Positions 35,069-44,978 of a DNA stretch of 64,000 bases are shown here, one piece after another (the stretch's first letter is position 1; each line of letters opens with the position of its first letter). The notes below the pieces were generated by a model. It saw only the letters and a program-made list of their open reading frames with translations, was not told the origin of the DNA and made no database searches. The position numbers and the translations under genes are program-made. The stretch is from Nitrospira sp. (GTDB lineage Bacteria; Nitrospirota; Nitrospiria; Nitrospirales; Nitrospiraceae). The stretch lies in NCBI GenBank assembly GCA_016788885.1, contig JAEURX010000042.1, forward strand, positions 1 through 64,000, written 5' to 3'.

Positions 35069-37348
35069 TTACGGATTCAAACCAATCTTCGAACCCTTGA
35101 CCGTGATCTCGCCGTCGCCCTTGACCGAAATTTTGTTGCCGTTGATCGTGATATCTCCATTGCTTTTCATGCTAATTACTGCTTTCCCACATTTAATTGT
35201 CAGCTCGTCCTTGATGTTGATCACCCCTTTCTTGTCGCCGGTAATACCGATATCATCGCCCGCTTTCACGTTCATCTTTTTCCCGGATGAAATCGAAACG
35301 TCTTTTCCAGCGCTCTCCGTGATGTTATCGCCGGCACTTGACGCAATGTTTTTACCGGCATCCATCGCGATGTCTTTTCCCGCCTTCTCCGAGATGTTGC
35401 CCGTCGCATCCACTGACTTGTTGGCCTTTGTGTTCTCACTGCTGTTTCCAACAACATTGACAGACTTCAGCCCGCCGATTTCTTCAGCCTTCAACCCAAC
35501 GATCGACTCATTCATCGCTCCGCCGACAGTCACTTGGTAACCGGCCCCGACACTCAATGCGCGGGCCAAGATGATCGTATGGGCTGAGGCGGTCTTCACG
35601 GTGATGGTTTCGTTGCCGCTGATGGTCTCGGTGTGGTTGCCTCCAATCGTCATGGTCTTATCACTATCAATGGTTTCTGTGTGCGTGGCGCCGACGTGGA
35701 TTTTTTTGTTGGATCCGACATCTTCGCTCTGATCAACCTTGACGGTCTTCGTCCGGTTATTCCCGACGCTCAGCGATTCGTCATGGCCGACCGACTGGCT
35801 CTTATCGTTCTCAATGACGATGTTCCAGTCTTTCTGGCCGTGCAGATAAATCTCTTCGCCGCCCTTCTTATCCTCGAAACGCAACTCGTTGGAGCCCGCG
35901 CCCCCTTTGGAGCTGTTCGACTTGATCGTGCTCTTCGTCTGTTCGCCCGGCAGCAGATAAGGCGGCATTTGCTCCGCATTGTAAACTCGCCCCGTGATGA
36001 TCGGCCGGTCGGGATCTCCTTCAATAAACTCCACGATGACTTCCTGCCCAATCCGCGGCAGAAACATCGCCCCCCATTGCTTGCCTGCCCAGTTCTGGGA
36101 GACACGAGTCCAGCAGGAGCTGTTCTCGTCGTACTTCCCTTCCCGATCCCAGTGGAATTGGACCTTCACCCGCCCATAGTTGTCCGTCCAGATTTCCTCG
36201 CCGGCCTTACCCACCACGACCGCCGTTTGCACACCTTGGATAATCGGCTTCGGCGTCACTTGCGGCGGTCTGAACGGAACTTTGTGGGGGATGCAGGTGA
36301 AGGAGTTGGTGTAGGCCGATTCGTCTTTGCCCACCGTGGTCGTCGTATAGGTGCCGCCCACTGTGGCGACGTGGTGCAGACTGGTCAGCAGATAGGCCTG
36401 ATTCATGTCCTTGCGCACATAGTCTTTCAAGTCGAAACGATAGCCGGACGTGAACGCCCGGCAGGAGCTGGTGCCGGTAACGACGAAGTATTGCGCCTCC
36501 TCTTCCTCCATACGGAGCTTGGCGATGGCATCGCCTTGATTCTTCTTGGCGTATTCTCCGGGGTAGTCGTAGATTTCAAGTTTGCTGTTCCCGCCCACCT
36601 CGATCGTGCTTTTCATTTCCGCATCCAGGCTGGTGCTCGGGGTCTCGAAATTATAGTCGGTGACGGCATACTTGCCCGGCCGTAGAATTTGCTCCCATTG
36701 GAAACTCGTGATGACATCTTCCGCCAACGCACCGCTGCCCTGCGGGTCCCATTTGGCGTCCTTCTGCTCCGGGCAGGGCTGATGCGCTGTCGGATCGTTG
36801 GCGATCACCAAAGTATGTTTGTCTTTTTCATGTTCAAAGAAATACAACAGGCCGTACTGTTCCATCAGGCGCGACACGAAATTGAAATCAGTTTCCCGAT
36901 ACTGGACGCAGTAGTCCCTCGGCTCAAAGGTGCCCTGCAATTGCAGCTTATAATCCGTGAATCCCAGGTCTTTAAAAATTTGCCGGATAATATCCGGGAT
37001 GGTTTTCTTCTGGAAGATTCGACAATCAGAAGTCCGCGTGAGGAACCAGGTCCAAGGCACCATGGTCGCCCGATAGTTGGCGAGCCCCCGGTCGCTTCCG
37101 GTCTGCATGAAGCGGCTGATGAACCCGTTGAAGTATCGTTTTTTCTCCGAGCCGAGCGTGACGCGAAGCGTGACGCGCTTGCCGATGATGTCCTCGAACT
37201 TAATATCAGGGTCGTGCGAGAGCAGGTCCAGATCGAAATTCGAGAGACGCGAAATCCCTTCCTGACCGGAAAAGCCGCGGAGGAGCAGAATATCCTTTCC
37301 AAGCGGCGTCTCGATCCCGATCAGCCTGTTCTCTTGTGTGTGTGGCAT
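35069..37348 (-). CDS. tssI: TssI/VgrG spike protein
   Basis: A 759-aa VgrG. The gp27-like N-terminal part (about 1-370) includes LRGFSGQEGISRLSNFDLDLLS and RDYCVQYRETDFNFVSRLMEQYGLLYFFEH. The gp5-like OB region has GRVKVQFHWDREGKYDENSSCWTRV and QEVIVEFIEGDPDRPIITGRVYN. The C-terminal needle (about 540-759) is a long DUF2345-like run of short beta repeats (SVGNNRTKTVKVD, KTMTIGGNHTETI, ITVKGSKIGLNP). There is no added enzymatic domain, so cargo must come through the PAAR-like module downstream. Confidence 0.96.
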   Translation of the reverse strand: MPHTQENRLIGIETPLGKDILLLRGFSGQEGISRLSNFDLDLLSHDPDIKFEDIIGKRVTLRVTLGSEKKRYFNGFISRFMQTGSDRGLANYRATMVPWTWFLTRTSDCRIFQKKTIPDIIRQIFKDLGFTDYKLQLQGTFEPRDYCVQYRETDFNFVSRLMEQYGLLYFFEHEKDKHTLVIANDPTAHQPCPEQKDAKWDPQGSGALAEDVITSFQWEQILRPGKYAVTDYNFETPSTSLDAEMKSTIEVGGNSKLEIYDYPGEYAKKNQGDAIAKLRMEEEEAQYFVVTGTSSCRAFTSGYRFDLKDYVRKDMNQAYLLTSLHHVATVGGTYTTTTVGKDESAYTNSFTCIPHKVPFRPPQVTPKPIIQGVQTAVVVGKAGEEIWTDNYGRVKVQFHWDREGKYDENSSCWTRVSQNWAGKQWGAMFLPRIGQEVIVEFIEGDPDRPIITGRVYNAEQMPPYLLPGEQTKSTIKSNSSKGGAGSNELRFEDKKGGEEIYLHGQKDWNIVIENDKSQSVGHDESLSVGNNRTKTVKVDQSEDVGSNKKIHVGATHTETIDSDKTMTIGGNHTETISGNETITVKTASAHTIILARALSVGAGYQVTVGGAMNESIVGLKAEEIGGLKSVNVVGNSSENTKANKSVDATGNISEKAGKDIAMDAGKNIASSAGDNITESAGKDVSISSGKKMNVKAGDDIGITGDKKGVINIKDELTIKCGKAVISMKSNGDITINGNKISVKGDGEITVKGSKIGLNP

Positions 37349-37383
37349 CCCTTCAACCCAATGAGCAGGAAACTCTTTCGTTC

Positions 37384-40092
37384 CTATGCCACCTCGTAGC
37401 GGAAATTCCCTGCGGGCTCGACCGTGATATGGACCTTGTTGACCGATTCCCCTGCCGCCATGCGCGCGAGAAACTCCGTCGAGAGTTCCGGCAGCAAGGT
37501 GCGGGTGAGAATGTGGTCGACATTCCGCGCGCCGCTTTCCACCTCGGTGCAGCGGTCGGCAATCGCCGTGACCAATGCTTCGTCGTAGGACATCGCCGCG
37601 CGATGGTTTTCTTTGATTCGGCGCATGATCCGGCTGAGCTGCAATCCGATGATGCGCCGCATGATGTCGGGAGAGATCGGAAAGAACGGCACGACGATGA
37701 GTCGTCCTAGAAAGGCCGGCTTGAAATACTTCAACAGATCAGGCCTGATGGCATCGGCCAATGCCTCTGGCTCAGGCCTGGTCTCCGGATCTGCGCAGAG
37801 CTTCATCACGGTATCCGTGCCGGCGTTGGAGGTCATAATGATCACGGTGTTCTTGAAATCGATGTCACGCCCCTCGCCGTCTTTCATCATGCCCTTGTCA
37901 AAAACCTGGTAGAAAATATCCTGCACGCCCGGATGGGCTTTTTCCATCTCATCCAACAGGATCACGCTGTATGGTCTTCGGCGCACGGCTTCCGTCAACA
38001 CCCCTCCCTCGCCATACCCGACATAACCGGGCGGTGACCCCATGAGCAGAGAGACTTTGTGCTCTTCCTTGAATTCGGACATATTGAGGGTGGTGATATT
38101 TTGATCGCTGCCGAACAGCAACTCGGCGAGCGCCAGTCCTGTTTCGGTCTTACCCACGCCGCTTGGTCCGACGAACATGAAGACGCCGATCGGCCGGCGA
38201 GGATCTTCCAGCTTGGCTCGCGCCGTACGCAAACGTTGACTGAGCGCATCCAGGGCATGGGATTGTCCCACCACGCGTTTTTCCAAGTTCTCCTTGAGAC
38301 TCAAGACCGTGTTGATCTCGTCTTTGACCATGCGTCCGATCGGGATGCCGGTCCAGGCCGAGATCACCTGGGCAATGGCCTGTCCGTCTACACTAGGCTG
38401 CAAGAGGGGGCTTTCTCCCTGGAGCGAGGCCAACTCTTTTTTCAGCCTTGTCAGATCGGCCTGCAATGTCTCGACTTCTTGCGGAGTCAGTCGGACGGGC
38501 GTCTTTTCCGTTGCCTTGTCAGGAGCCTTGTCGGTTGTTGCCTTCTCCGGGATCTTCGGCGGCGCTGCCTGCTGCTCCAGTTTCTGACGGATCCCTGCAA
38601 TCTCGCCGACCAGCTTCTTTTCCTGTTCCCACCGGATCTTGAGTTCAGCCTGGCGTTTCTCTTCCGCGGCCTTCTCCCGGCCCAATTCAGCCACGCGGTC
38701 CTGATGGTTGCCGCCCGTGATGTCTTCCCGTTCCAGAATGTCGATTTCCGTATCGATGAGTGAGATTCGCCGGCGTGCGTCTTCCAATGCGGGAGGTTCA
38801 GCGACCTGCCCGAGGGCCACTCTGGCGCAGGCCGTATCCAGGACGCTCACGGCCTTGTCCGGTAATTGCCGGCCTGAAATATAGCGATGCGAGAGCTTCA
38901 CCGCAGCCTCGATCGCTTCATCCAAGAGCCTTACTTTATGGTGCTGTTCCAGAGTCCCGGCCAATCCCCGCATCATATTGATGGCGGTGGCCTCCGTCGG
39001 TTCTTCCACCTTCACCACCTGAAACCGCCTGGTCAGCGCAGGATCTTTCTCAAAGTATTTTTTATATTCGGCCCAGGTGGTCGCAGCGATGGTTCGTAGT
39101 TCGCCCCGGGCCAGCGCCGGCTTGAGAATGTTGGCTGCGTCGCCCTGTCCCGCCGCTCCTCCGGCGCCGATCAACGTGTGCGCCTCATCGATAAACGTGA
39201 TAATAGGTTGCGGGGACGCTTTGACTTCGTTGATCACCGACTTGAGCCGGCTTTCGAATTCCCCCTTCACCCCTGCTCCTGCCTGTAACAACGCGAGGTC
39301 GAGCACCCGCACGGTGACGTTCTGTAGCGGCGGCGGCACATCGCCGGCGACGATTCTCAGCGCCAAGCCTTCCACCACAGCGGTTTTCCCTACTCCGGCC
39401 TCCCCGGTGAGAATGGGATTGTTCTGCCTGCGTCTGGTCAGAATATCGATGACCTGCCTGATTTCCGCATCGCGGCCCAATACCGGATCGACCTGCCCCT
39501 GTTTCGCCCTCGCGGTCAGATCGATGGTGAACTGATCGATGGCCGGAGTCCTGGAGGCATGGGGAGCCCCCTGTGCCGCCGGCGTGTCGACCCCGCCCGT
39601 CTGGACCTCTTCCAGGTCTTCCGCCGATCCGGCGACGATCTTCGTCAGCTGGGCATGCAGGTCCTCAGCCGAGATCTTTTGCACCTCGGGCGACATCTCG
39701 CGCATCATGCGGGCAAAATCGTCTTCGGCGAGTAAGGCCAGCATCACATGACCGGACCGCACGCGATTCACTCCATATTCAATGGACGCCAACGACCAGG
39801 CTTCATTGATGAGGCGCGGGACCCGTGGCGCCAGGGTCGGGGTCCTCGCGTTGCCGGTCTTAAACCGATCGAGGGTGCGCGTGATATCCCGGGCCAATCG
39901 CGATTGATCAATGCCATAGTGGCGACAAATCTTGTGGACATCCGTATTCGACATTTCCAGCACCTTCGCCAGGAGATGTTCGATGTCCACATCGTAATGT
40001 GTCCGACTGAGACACAACCCTGCGGCCCCTTCCAATGCGCGGCGACAGGTATCGTTGAGCTTGCCGATGAGTCCCTTGAGATTGATGTTCAT
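37384..40092 (-). CDS. clpV: TssH/ClpV AAA+ ATPase
   Basis: A 902-aa Clp-type ATPase that disassembles contracted sheath. N-terminal repeat domain (about 1-150), first AAA with GEAGVGKTAVVEG, a middle coiled coil with an unusually long KxPEKATTDKAPDKATEK-like insertion, second AAA with GPSGVGKTETGLALAE, and DEMEKAHPGVQDIFYQVFD. ATG 40092 has GAGGA upstream; the longer frame to 40203 only overlaps tssG. It lies 24 bp after tssG. Confidence 0.96.
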   Translation of the reverse strand: MNINLKGLIGKLNDTCRRALEGAAGLCLSRTHYDVDIEHLLAKVLEMSNTDVHKICRHYGIDQSRLARDITRTLDRFKTGNARTPTLAPRVPRLINEAWSLASIEYGVNRVRSGHVMLALLAEDDFARMMREMSPEVQKISAEDLHAQLTKIVAGSAEDLEEVQTGGVDTPAAQGAPHASRTPAIDQFTIDLTARAKQGQVDPVLGRDAEIRQVIDILTRRRQNNPILTGEAGVGKTAVVEGLALRIVAGDVPPPLQNVTVRVLDLALLQAGAGVKGEFESRLKSVINEVKASPQPIITFIDEAHTLIGAGGAAGQGDAANILKPALARGELRTIAATTWAEYKKYFEKDPALTRRFQVVKVEEPTEATAINMMRGLAGTLEQHHKVRLLDEAIEAAVKLSHRYISGRQLPDKAVSVLDTACARVALGQVAEPPALEDARRRISLIDTEIDILEREDITGGNHQDRVAELGREKAAEEKRQAELKIRWEQEKKLVGEIAGIRQKLEQQAAPPKIPEKATTDKAPDKATEKTPVRLTPQEVETLQADLTRLKKELASLQGESPLLQPSVDGQAIAQVISAWTGIPIGRMVKDEINTVLSLKENLEKRVVGQSHALDALSQRLRTARAKLEDPRRPIGVFMFVGPSGVGKTETGLALAELLFGSDQNITTLNMSEFKEEHKVSLLMGSPPGYVGYGEGGVLTEAVRRRPYSVILLDEMEKAHPGVQDIFYQVFDKGMMKDGEGRDIDFKNTVIIMTSNAGTDTVMKLCADPETRPEPEALADAIRPDLLKYFKPAFLGRLIVVPFFPISPDIMRRIIGLQLSRIMRRIKENHRAAMSYDEALVTAIADRCTEVESGARNVDHILTRTLLPELSTEFLARMAAGESVNKVHITVEPAGNFRYEVA

Positions 40093-40115
40093 GTCTGTCC
40101 TCTCCGCGAACCCTG

Positions 40116-41180
40116 TTACGCCCTCGCTGCCTGTGCCGTCATGGTGGAGCCGGAGAACTGTACGTCGTCTGCATGGTGATCGAACTCTTTGGTCTTCAGC
40201 CATGTCGTCCAGCCGAGCCTCGGGGCATAGGTGTCCGTCGACCGGAGTCTCGTGGGCGGCACTTCCTCGGCTCGTAATCTCAATTGCACATCGAAATCCA
40301 GTTCCGGCCCGGCAAACAATTTCGTCAGTTGCACGAGGGTCGGATAGGCCCGACCGGAGGGCAACAACCGATCGAACTGCTCAAATTCCAGCGGACCCAA
40401 CTCGACCTTAAACGCAGCCTGCTGATCCCAGATTTTGGTTCCAGCCAGCGCAGACCAGCCCAATATATTGTTGCTTCCGGTCACGCCGATCGTGGTCCAA
40501 TCTGTTTCTTCCAAAGTGAGCCAGGCCCCGATAAATTGATTCACACGCACCGGTACCTGAAAATAGTCCGCGAGGCAGCGCTCCAGCGCTTCCGCTGATC
40601 GCGGGCGTTGTCCCAGGAGTCCGACATAACGGAGGATCGATCGTTCATCGATGGTCAATCGATCGCATAGTCCCGTCGTACCTAGGCCGGCGACAGCGAA
40701 CAGACAGCGGGCGAACCGATCGTCGCTCCCCTTCAACAGCCATTGTTCAAACCCCGCCGTGCAATCGTGTTTTTCCCAGGCCCGATAAAACAGGGAGATC
40801 ATGCGATGGTTGAACACATCGAAAAAATCACGCAGCGTCTGGTCCTTGGCTTGCAACCGTTCCAGCATGAGTTCGGTGTAATAGCGGGGAAGGACACCCT
40901 GGGGACCGGTGAGCCCCATAAACGCCACGGTCATTTCAGCCGGCCGTCTCTCGTCGCGGGCCTGATTGATCTGATGAATGGCGCTCGGGGGGAAGGCAAG
41001 GGATTGATGGGCACGGAAGCGAACGATTTCTTTCGAGGGAATGGCGCTCTCGCCGACCGGCTGCCGTTCCGGATAGACGCGCGCCAGCAGCCGGACCGCT
41101 TGAAAGAAATCGAAGCGAAAGCCCCGCTGCGTGAGGTCCTGTTTTAGATCAGGATCTGTTCCCCTGCTCTGGGCGGCCAT
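40116..41180 (-). CDS. tssG: TssG baseplate protein
   Basis: A 354-aa TssG: FRFDFFQAVRLLARVYPER at the start, then PSKEIVRFRAHQSLAFPPSAI, GLTGPQGVLPRYYTELML and DFFDVFNHRMISLFYRAWEKH, and a C-terminal GRAYPTLVQLTKLFAGPELDFDVQL-like segment. It forms the baseplate wedge with TssF, TssE and TssK. It overlaps the end of tssF by 37 bp, so the two are translationally coupled. Confidence 0.95.
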   Translation of the reverse strand: MAAQSRGTDPDLKQDLTQRGFRFDFFQAVRLLARVYPERQPVGESAIPSKEIVRFRAHQSLAFPPSAIHQINQARDERRPAEMTVAFMGLTGPQGVLPRYYTELMLERLQAKDQTLRDFFDVFNHRMISLFYRAWEKHDCTAGFEQWLLKGSDDRFARCLFAVAGLGTTGLCDRLTIDERSILRYVGLLGQRPRSAEALERCLADYFQVPVRVNQFIGAWLTLEETDWTTIGVTGSNNILGWSALAGTKIWDQQAAFKVELGPLEFEQFDRLLPSGRAYPTLVQLTKLFAGPELDFDVQLRLRAEEVPPTRLRSTDTYAPRLGWTTWLKTKEFDHHADDVQFSGSTMTAQAARA

Positions 41181-42958
41181 TGTTTAATCGGCCTTTCTCG
41201 TTGTTGAGTGCGGGCGACTAACTGGGTAAAGGAGTTCAGCGAAGCATAGAGACCGAAGAACTTCTCCAACACGCTCGCGAACAGATAGACGCTGCTCCCC
41301 ACATACTTGTTCTCATCAAACTCCAGGGTTACTTCCATTCCGCGGCAGAACCCGTTCCATGCCAGCGATGTCGGCCTGCGCGTCACACGGCGAGAGGACA
41401 CAGCCGTGATGCCCTCGATTTGCTGATGAACCACGCTGGAATCCGAGAAATCATAAAGCCGCAGGATTTCCTGTAACGCCTGTGGACTGCCCTCGGTTAA
41501 GGAGAGGTAATTCAACGACAGATGGGAGATCAGGCGCCATTGAGTCCCCCCCCCCAGCGGCGGCTGCATCGGTTCTGTCGGTTTGACGAGCGCCCGTATA
41601 CGCGCCACCGGCGCGGCCTTTTCGAGCTCGAAATCGCCCCGGACGTCGTCCACTGCCATCCGTCTGGTGAGGCCACGGTTCGTACAGGTCGTGGAAATCA
41701 TGAGCGTGTCCCCGGCCGGCACGGTGGGATCCATGTCGAGATCGACCAGCGAGAGATACACCTCGGAGCCTACATCACCTTTACGGTCGGAAGGCCTGCG
41801 GCTCTGGTACCAAAAAGCGCTCTGCTCGCGGTCCAGCCGCGTGTGCTTGAGCGAATAGATAGGCTGCACCGGTCTGACGGTCTGTTTATCCCCGGACAGG
41901 AGGGATACGGCGTCGATGGAATAAATCTCGTTCGCCAGGGGCCGCCTCACTTCAGGAATCACCCGGTACTCGTGCTGTGTCTGGTCGAGACGGATTGGTT
42001 CCGCCGTCTGAGTGAACAGGTTCACCACCGGTGCACAGCCGAGCCGGAAGGTATCGGTGGTCGGCATGTAATCCGATCGTGGCGGCTGATCGAGGACGAT
42101 CTCGATTTCCAACTTGTTTCCTATCCCTGCCTTCACCACCTGTTGCAAGTTAGCAATCTCGATGAACAGAAACTTCTGAGGGAACGTAAAATACTCGTGC
42201 AAGAGTCTGTAACCCGGCAGCGCCTGTGACGGATAGGGAAGTAAGCCTTCATCCATGCCGAATCCAACCGGACGCAGAGAGCCCGAGGGCAGCAGGGCCG
42301 GTTTCTCTCCCGGCTTGGCCCCACCTGCACGACAACGAACTTCGTGCGTATGATTCAACAGCAGTTCGTACAGCGAATAGACAAGCGGCGCCTCGCCGTT
42401 GAGGTAGAAGCGCAACTGCTCGACCTGGAGATCCTTGAAGGTAAGCCCGCCCTGCGCATGAAGCTCCAGTTTCATCACCGCCCCCGGCTTTCCCCCCGGC
42501 AAGGCCCGCTCAGCCGGTTGCACTTTGACAGAGGCCAGCATGATCGGCCAGAGAGTGGTGGAATAGCAGGTCCGATATCGACATTGCGTGCCGTCGATCG
42601 GTCGGGAAAATAATTGCGTCCCCACTGGCATGACGTACCCGCTCGTCAGTTTTCCCTGCTCCGGATCAAGGACGAACTCGACAATCGACATGGAAGGGAT
42701 GGGAGCCAGGTAATGAGGGTACAGCATACCGAGCAAGGCATCCGTAATCTCCGGAAACTCATCATCGATCTTGAGATGAACTCTCGCCGAAAGGAACGCG
42801 AAGGCTTGGATCAACCGCTCGACATGCGGGTCCTCGCATTTATTGGGCTCCAGCAGGAGGCGGCCAGCTACCTTGGGATAGGCCTGGGCGAATTCCTGCC
42901 CCAACTGGCGAAGGGTCGATAGTTCCCGCTCGTAATATTCGAGCAGCGTCTCTCGCAC
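41144..42958 (-). CDS. tssF: TssF baseplate protein
   Basis: A 604-aa TssF with the diagnostic N-terminus (LLEYYERELSTLRQLGQEFAQ, then KCEDPHVERLIQAFAFLSARVH and FPEITDALLGMLYPHYLAPIPS) and a C-terminal CRGMEVTLEFDENKYVGSSVY segment. The start is GTG at 42958, overlapping the tssE stop by one base (TAGTG) with a purine-rich GGAGAAG upstream. Part of the baseplate wedge. Confidence 0.95.
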   Translation of the reverse strand: MRETLLEYYERELSTLRQLGQEFAQAYPKVAGRLLLEPNKCEDPHVERLIQAFAFLSARVHLKIDDEFPEITDALLGMLYPHYLAPIPSMSIVEFVLDPEQGKLTSGYVMPVGTQLFSRPIDGTQCRYRTCYSTTLWPIMLASVKVQPAERALPGGKPGAVMKLELHAQGGLTFKDLQVEQLRFYLNGEAPLVYSLYELLLNHTHEVRCRAGGAKPGEKPALLPSGSLRPVGFGMDEGLLPYPSQALPGYRLLHEYFTFPQKFLFIEIANLQQVVKAGIGNKLEIEIVLDQPPRSDYMPTTDTFRLGCAPVVNLFTQTAEPIRLDQTQHEYRVIPEVRRPLANEIYSIDAVSLLSGDKQTVRPVQPIYSLKHTRLDREQSAFWYQSRRPSDRKGDVGSEVYLSLVDLDMDPTVPAGDTLMISTTCTNRGLTRRMAVDDVRGDFELEKAAPVARIRALVKPTEPMQPPLGGGTQWRLISHLSLNYLSLTEGSPQALQEILRLYDFSDSSVVHQQIEGITAVSSRRVTRRPTSLAWNGFCRGMEVTLEFDENKYVGSSVYLFASVLEKFFGLYASLNSFTQLVARTQQRERPIKQWPPRAGEQILI

Positions 42959-43779
42959 TAGACTTCTCCTCGCACGGAGTAAGACGAGGTCCCCAGTTGC
43001 AGGGCTGCATCGAAGCGCACCGGTTCCGGCGCCGGATCCAGACGCAACAGGGCCTCAATCCGAAAATGAATCGCCACATCGAACTTGCTCGGCGGTTCCA
43101 GCGTGACCCGCACTGATTTCAGTCGTGGTTCGAACTTCGTCAAGGCCTCTTCCACGGACCGCCGCATCACCTTGCGATGCTCGGGATTCAAAAGACTGTA
43201 GCTGGTGAAATCCGGCAGCCCGAACATCAAGAGAGAATTATTGATCTCTGTGTATTCCGTGGGCGCGCCCTCCAGGAGTTCACGCCTAGTGTTCAGCAGC
43301 ACTTCTATATCACGGGAAATCGATTTCTTCAGCTCGCGGACATTCGCTGAGGAGAGGGCCGGTTTCCGCATCTTGTGCAGTTCGTCGGCAAAGATCTCAT
43401 CCAGCAACATACGATTCAGCAGCGCCACATGAGAGGCTTTCCGGCTATCTTCCATGAGTCGGATCATGTCCGGGGAAAGGGCCACTCCTTCGAATCGCTT
43501 CCGCTCATACAGAAGCGGCCCTCTGATGATGCGATTGAGGCCTTCCGTCACGGCGAGGAGGAGGGCATTGGCGCCCGCTCCAGTTCCTTCTCGGTCCAGG
43601 AATTCCCGCTCTTCCGGCCGAAGTTGCTCTCGCATGAATCGCGTCACGGAATCACGCGGGCTCTTCAGTCGCCCCGTCAGTTTCGCCGGATCCTTAAGAT
43701 CCAACATGTCCAGATAGGGATCTCCGGCACGGGGATCGTCATCAAGCAGGCGGTCCAGTATTGAAGTTGTGAGAGCCAT
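42958..43779 (-). CDS. tssE: TssE baseplate protein with a large internal insertion
   Basis: A 273-aa gp25-like baseplate protein, much longer than usual TssE (about 140-180). The short N-terminal signature (SILDRLLDDDP) is at the start and the gp25 core begins near residue 145 (VRELKKSISRDIEVLLNTRRE, MFGLPDFTSYSLLNPEHRK, FEPRLKSVRVTLEP). About 110 residues (ERLKSPRDSV-to-ALSSAN region) lie between them and carry helices such as SHVALLNRMLLDEIFADELHK. ATG 43779 used; TTG 43788 possible. Confidence 0.9.
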   Translation of the reverse strand: MALTTSILDRLLDDDPRAGDPYLDMLDLKDPAKLTGRLKSPRDSVTRFMREQLRPEEREFLDREGTGAGANALLLAVTEGLNRIIRGPLLYERKRFEGVALSPDMIRLMEDSRKASHVALLNRMLLDEIFADELHKMRKPALSSANVRELKKSISRDIEVLLNTRRELLEGAPTEYTEINNSLLMFGLPDFTSYSLLNPEHRKVMRRSVEEALTKFEPRLKSVRVTLEPPSKFDVAIHFRIEALLRLDPAPEPVRFDAALQLGTSSYSVRGEV

Positions 43780-43814
43780 TTCAGACAAAAATTGCCACCA
43801 CCATCTCGTTGAAT

Positions 43815-44789
43815 CTAATTACCAACTGTAAGCTTGAATGGTTCAAAGCTTTCGTTAAGCATTCGCAACGCATCCCGTACTCTTTCTGTGTTTGCGTTCC
43901 GCATGATCTCTTCGATGATCTTGCGGGCTTCCTTATCGCTAATAGGAACTCCGATGCTACCGAGGGCAGCGACGATCTGCTCTGCATTCTGTTGCTGATC
44001 GCTCACTGTCAGCTTCAACGCTCCAGGGATACTGCTAGCTACCTTGGTCAGGACAGTCCAAAGTATCGTCCATATGACTGAAAGGGCTGAGAGCCGTTGT
44101 GCCATAACTTTTTTGCCCAATTTCCCAACCAGGACTCCGGCCCCGCGGGCGGAGATCATAGGGTCCGTTGCCATGGCTTCAGGGAGGTTACCACCTATGG
44201 ACTTGAGACCTCCCCAGGCCGAAAGAAGAACCAAATCGAGAATCTTTTCATACAATGTCGGAGTGTGTTCCTTCAGAATGTCACGAACCCTGAAACAGAC
44301 AGAAACTGCTTTACTCCAACGTGCGAAGTTGTCCTTATTCTTAAGGACAAATTTCAACGCATCAGTTCCCATGACCGTGACAAATCCTACGCTGCTCACA
44401 CAAGAACAGACGCCCATTAGAAACTGCATTTCGTATTCTGCCAGTTTGGCTATTGGAGTAGCCCGACGTGCAGCATCTATAAACGGGAAGGTCTTAACTT
44501 CGTCGATAAATCCCTTCGGCGTTTGAAAATAGCTAATCCCATTGCATGGACTCAGTTCGTTCACCAAAACATAAAATACTCCTAAATGTCCTGCCCAGAG
44601 AACAACTCGCAGTCCGTCTGTCGCCATCCAGGTTTGCCCCTTCTTGGCATATCCCCATAGGCCCCCAATCAGTAATTGTGAGTCATCGTTAGCGGGAATC
44701 ACCTCGTTAACTTGTGTGGGTGAGAGGACAAATGGTGCGTCACTGTTGGCAGGAACTAGCTCCTTAACTTGTGTGAGTGCGTTGCTCAT
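43815..44789 (-). CDS. unknown 324-aa protein with hydrophobic segments, between hcp and tssE
   Basis: Not recognised. The N-terminus has two copies of a TQVxExxPANxD motif (about residues 6-16 and 25-35). Four hydrophobic stretches follow: GLRVVLWAGHLGVFYVLV, QFLMGVCSCVSSVGFVTVMG, ILDLVLLSAWGGL and LSVIWTILWTVLTKVASSI, then a soluble helical tail. No cleavable signal. Base composition is more A+T-rich than adjacent core genes. It could be a membrane-active effector travelling with Hcp, or a structural accessory; neither is shown. Confidence 0.65.
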   Translation of the reverse strand: MSNALTQVKELVPANSDAPFVLSPTQVNEVIPANDDSQLLIGGLWGYAKKGQTWMATDGLRVVLWAGHLGVFYVLVNELSPCNGISYFQTPKGFIDEVKTFPFIDAARRATPIAKLAEYEMQFLMGVCSCVSSVGFVTVMGTDALKFVLKNKDNFARWSKAVSVCFRVRDILKEHTPTLYEKILDLVLLSAWGGLKSIGGNLPEAMATDPMISARGAGVLVGKLGKKVMAQRLSALSVIWTILWTVLTKVASSIPGALKLTVSDQQQNAEQIVAALGSIGVPISDKEARKIIEEIMRNANTERVRDALRMLNESFEPFKLTVGN

Positions 44790-44978
44790 TCGTCAGCTCA
44801 TAACAGAACTGCACATGTAATTACCGACAATCATGTCTTTTGACGAAAGTCCGAGGGCAAGAGTCCCCTGGTTCAGAGCCTTTTTCTCGAACCACTAACA
44901 GATGAAAATCCCCTGCGAAAAATTGACAGACAGACCCATTGCTAAAAAGTGCCGCACGGACCTGTCATCTTACATCGG
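44790..44978. other. hcp downstream spacer with hairpin
   Basis: 189 bp without a gene. GGTTC...GAACC at about 44872-44895 can form a stem of 8 pairs with one bulge, but there is no T-tract in the direction of transcription, so I do not call a terminator. Confidence 0.35.

Noticed and set aside
35633-36685. 350-aa plus-strand frame opposite vgrG
   Set aside because: Shadow of the vgrG reading frame; no ribosome binding site and His/Arg-rich product without motifs.
44872-44895. Rho-independent terminator after hcp
   Set aside because: The stem is short with a bulge and lacks a T-tract in the transcription direction.
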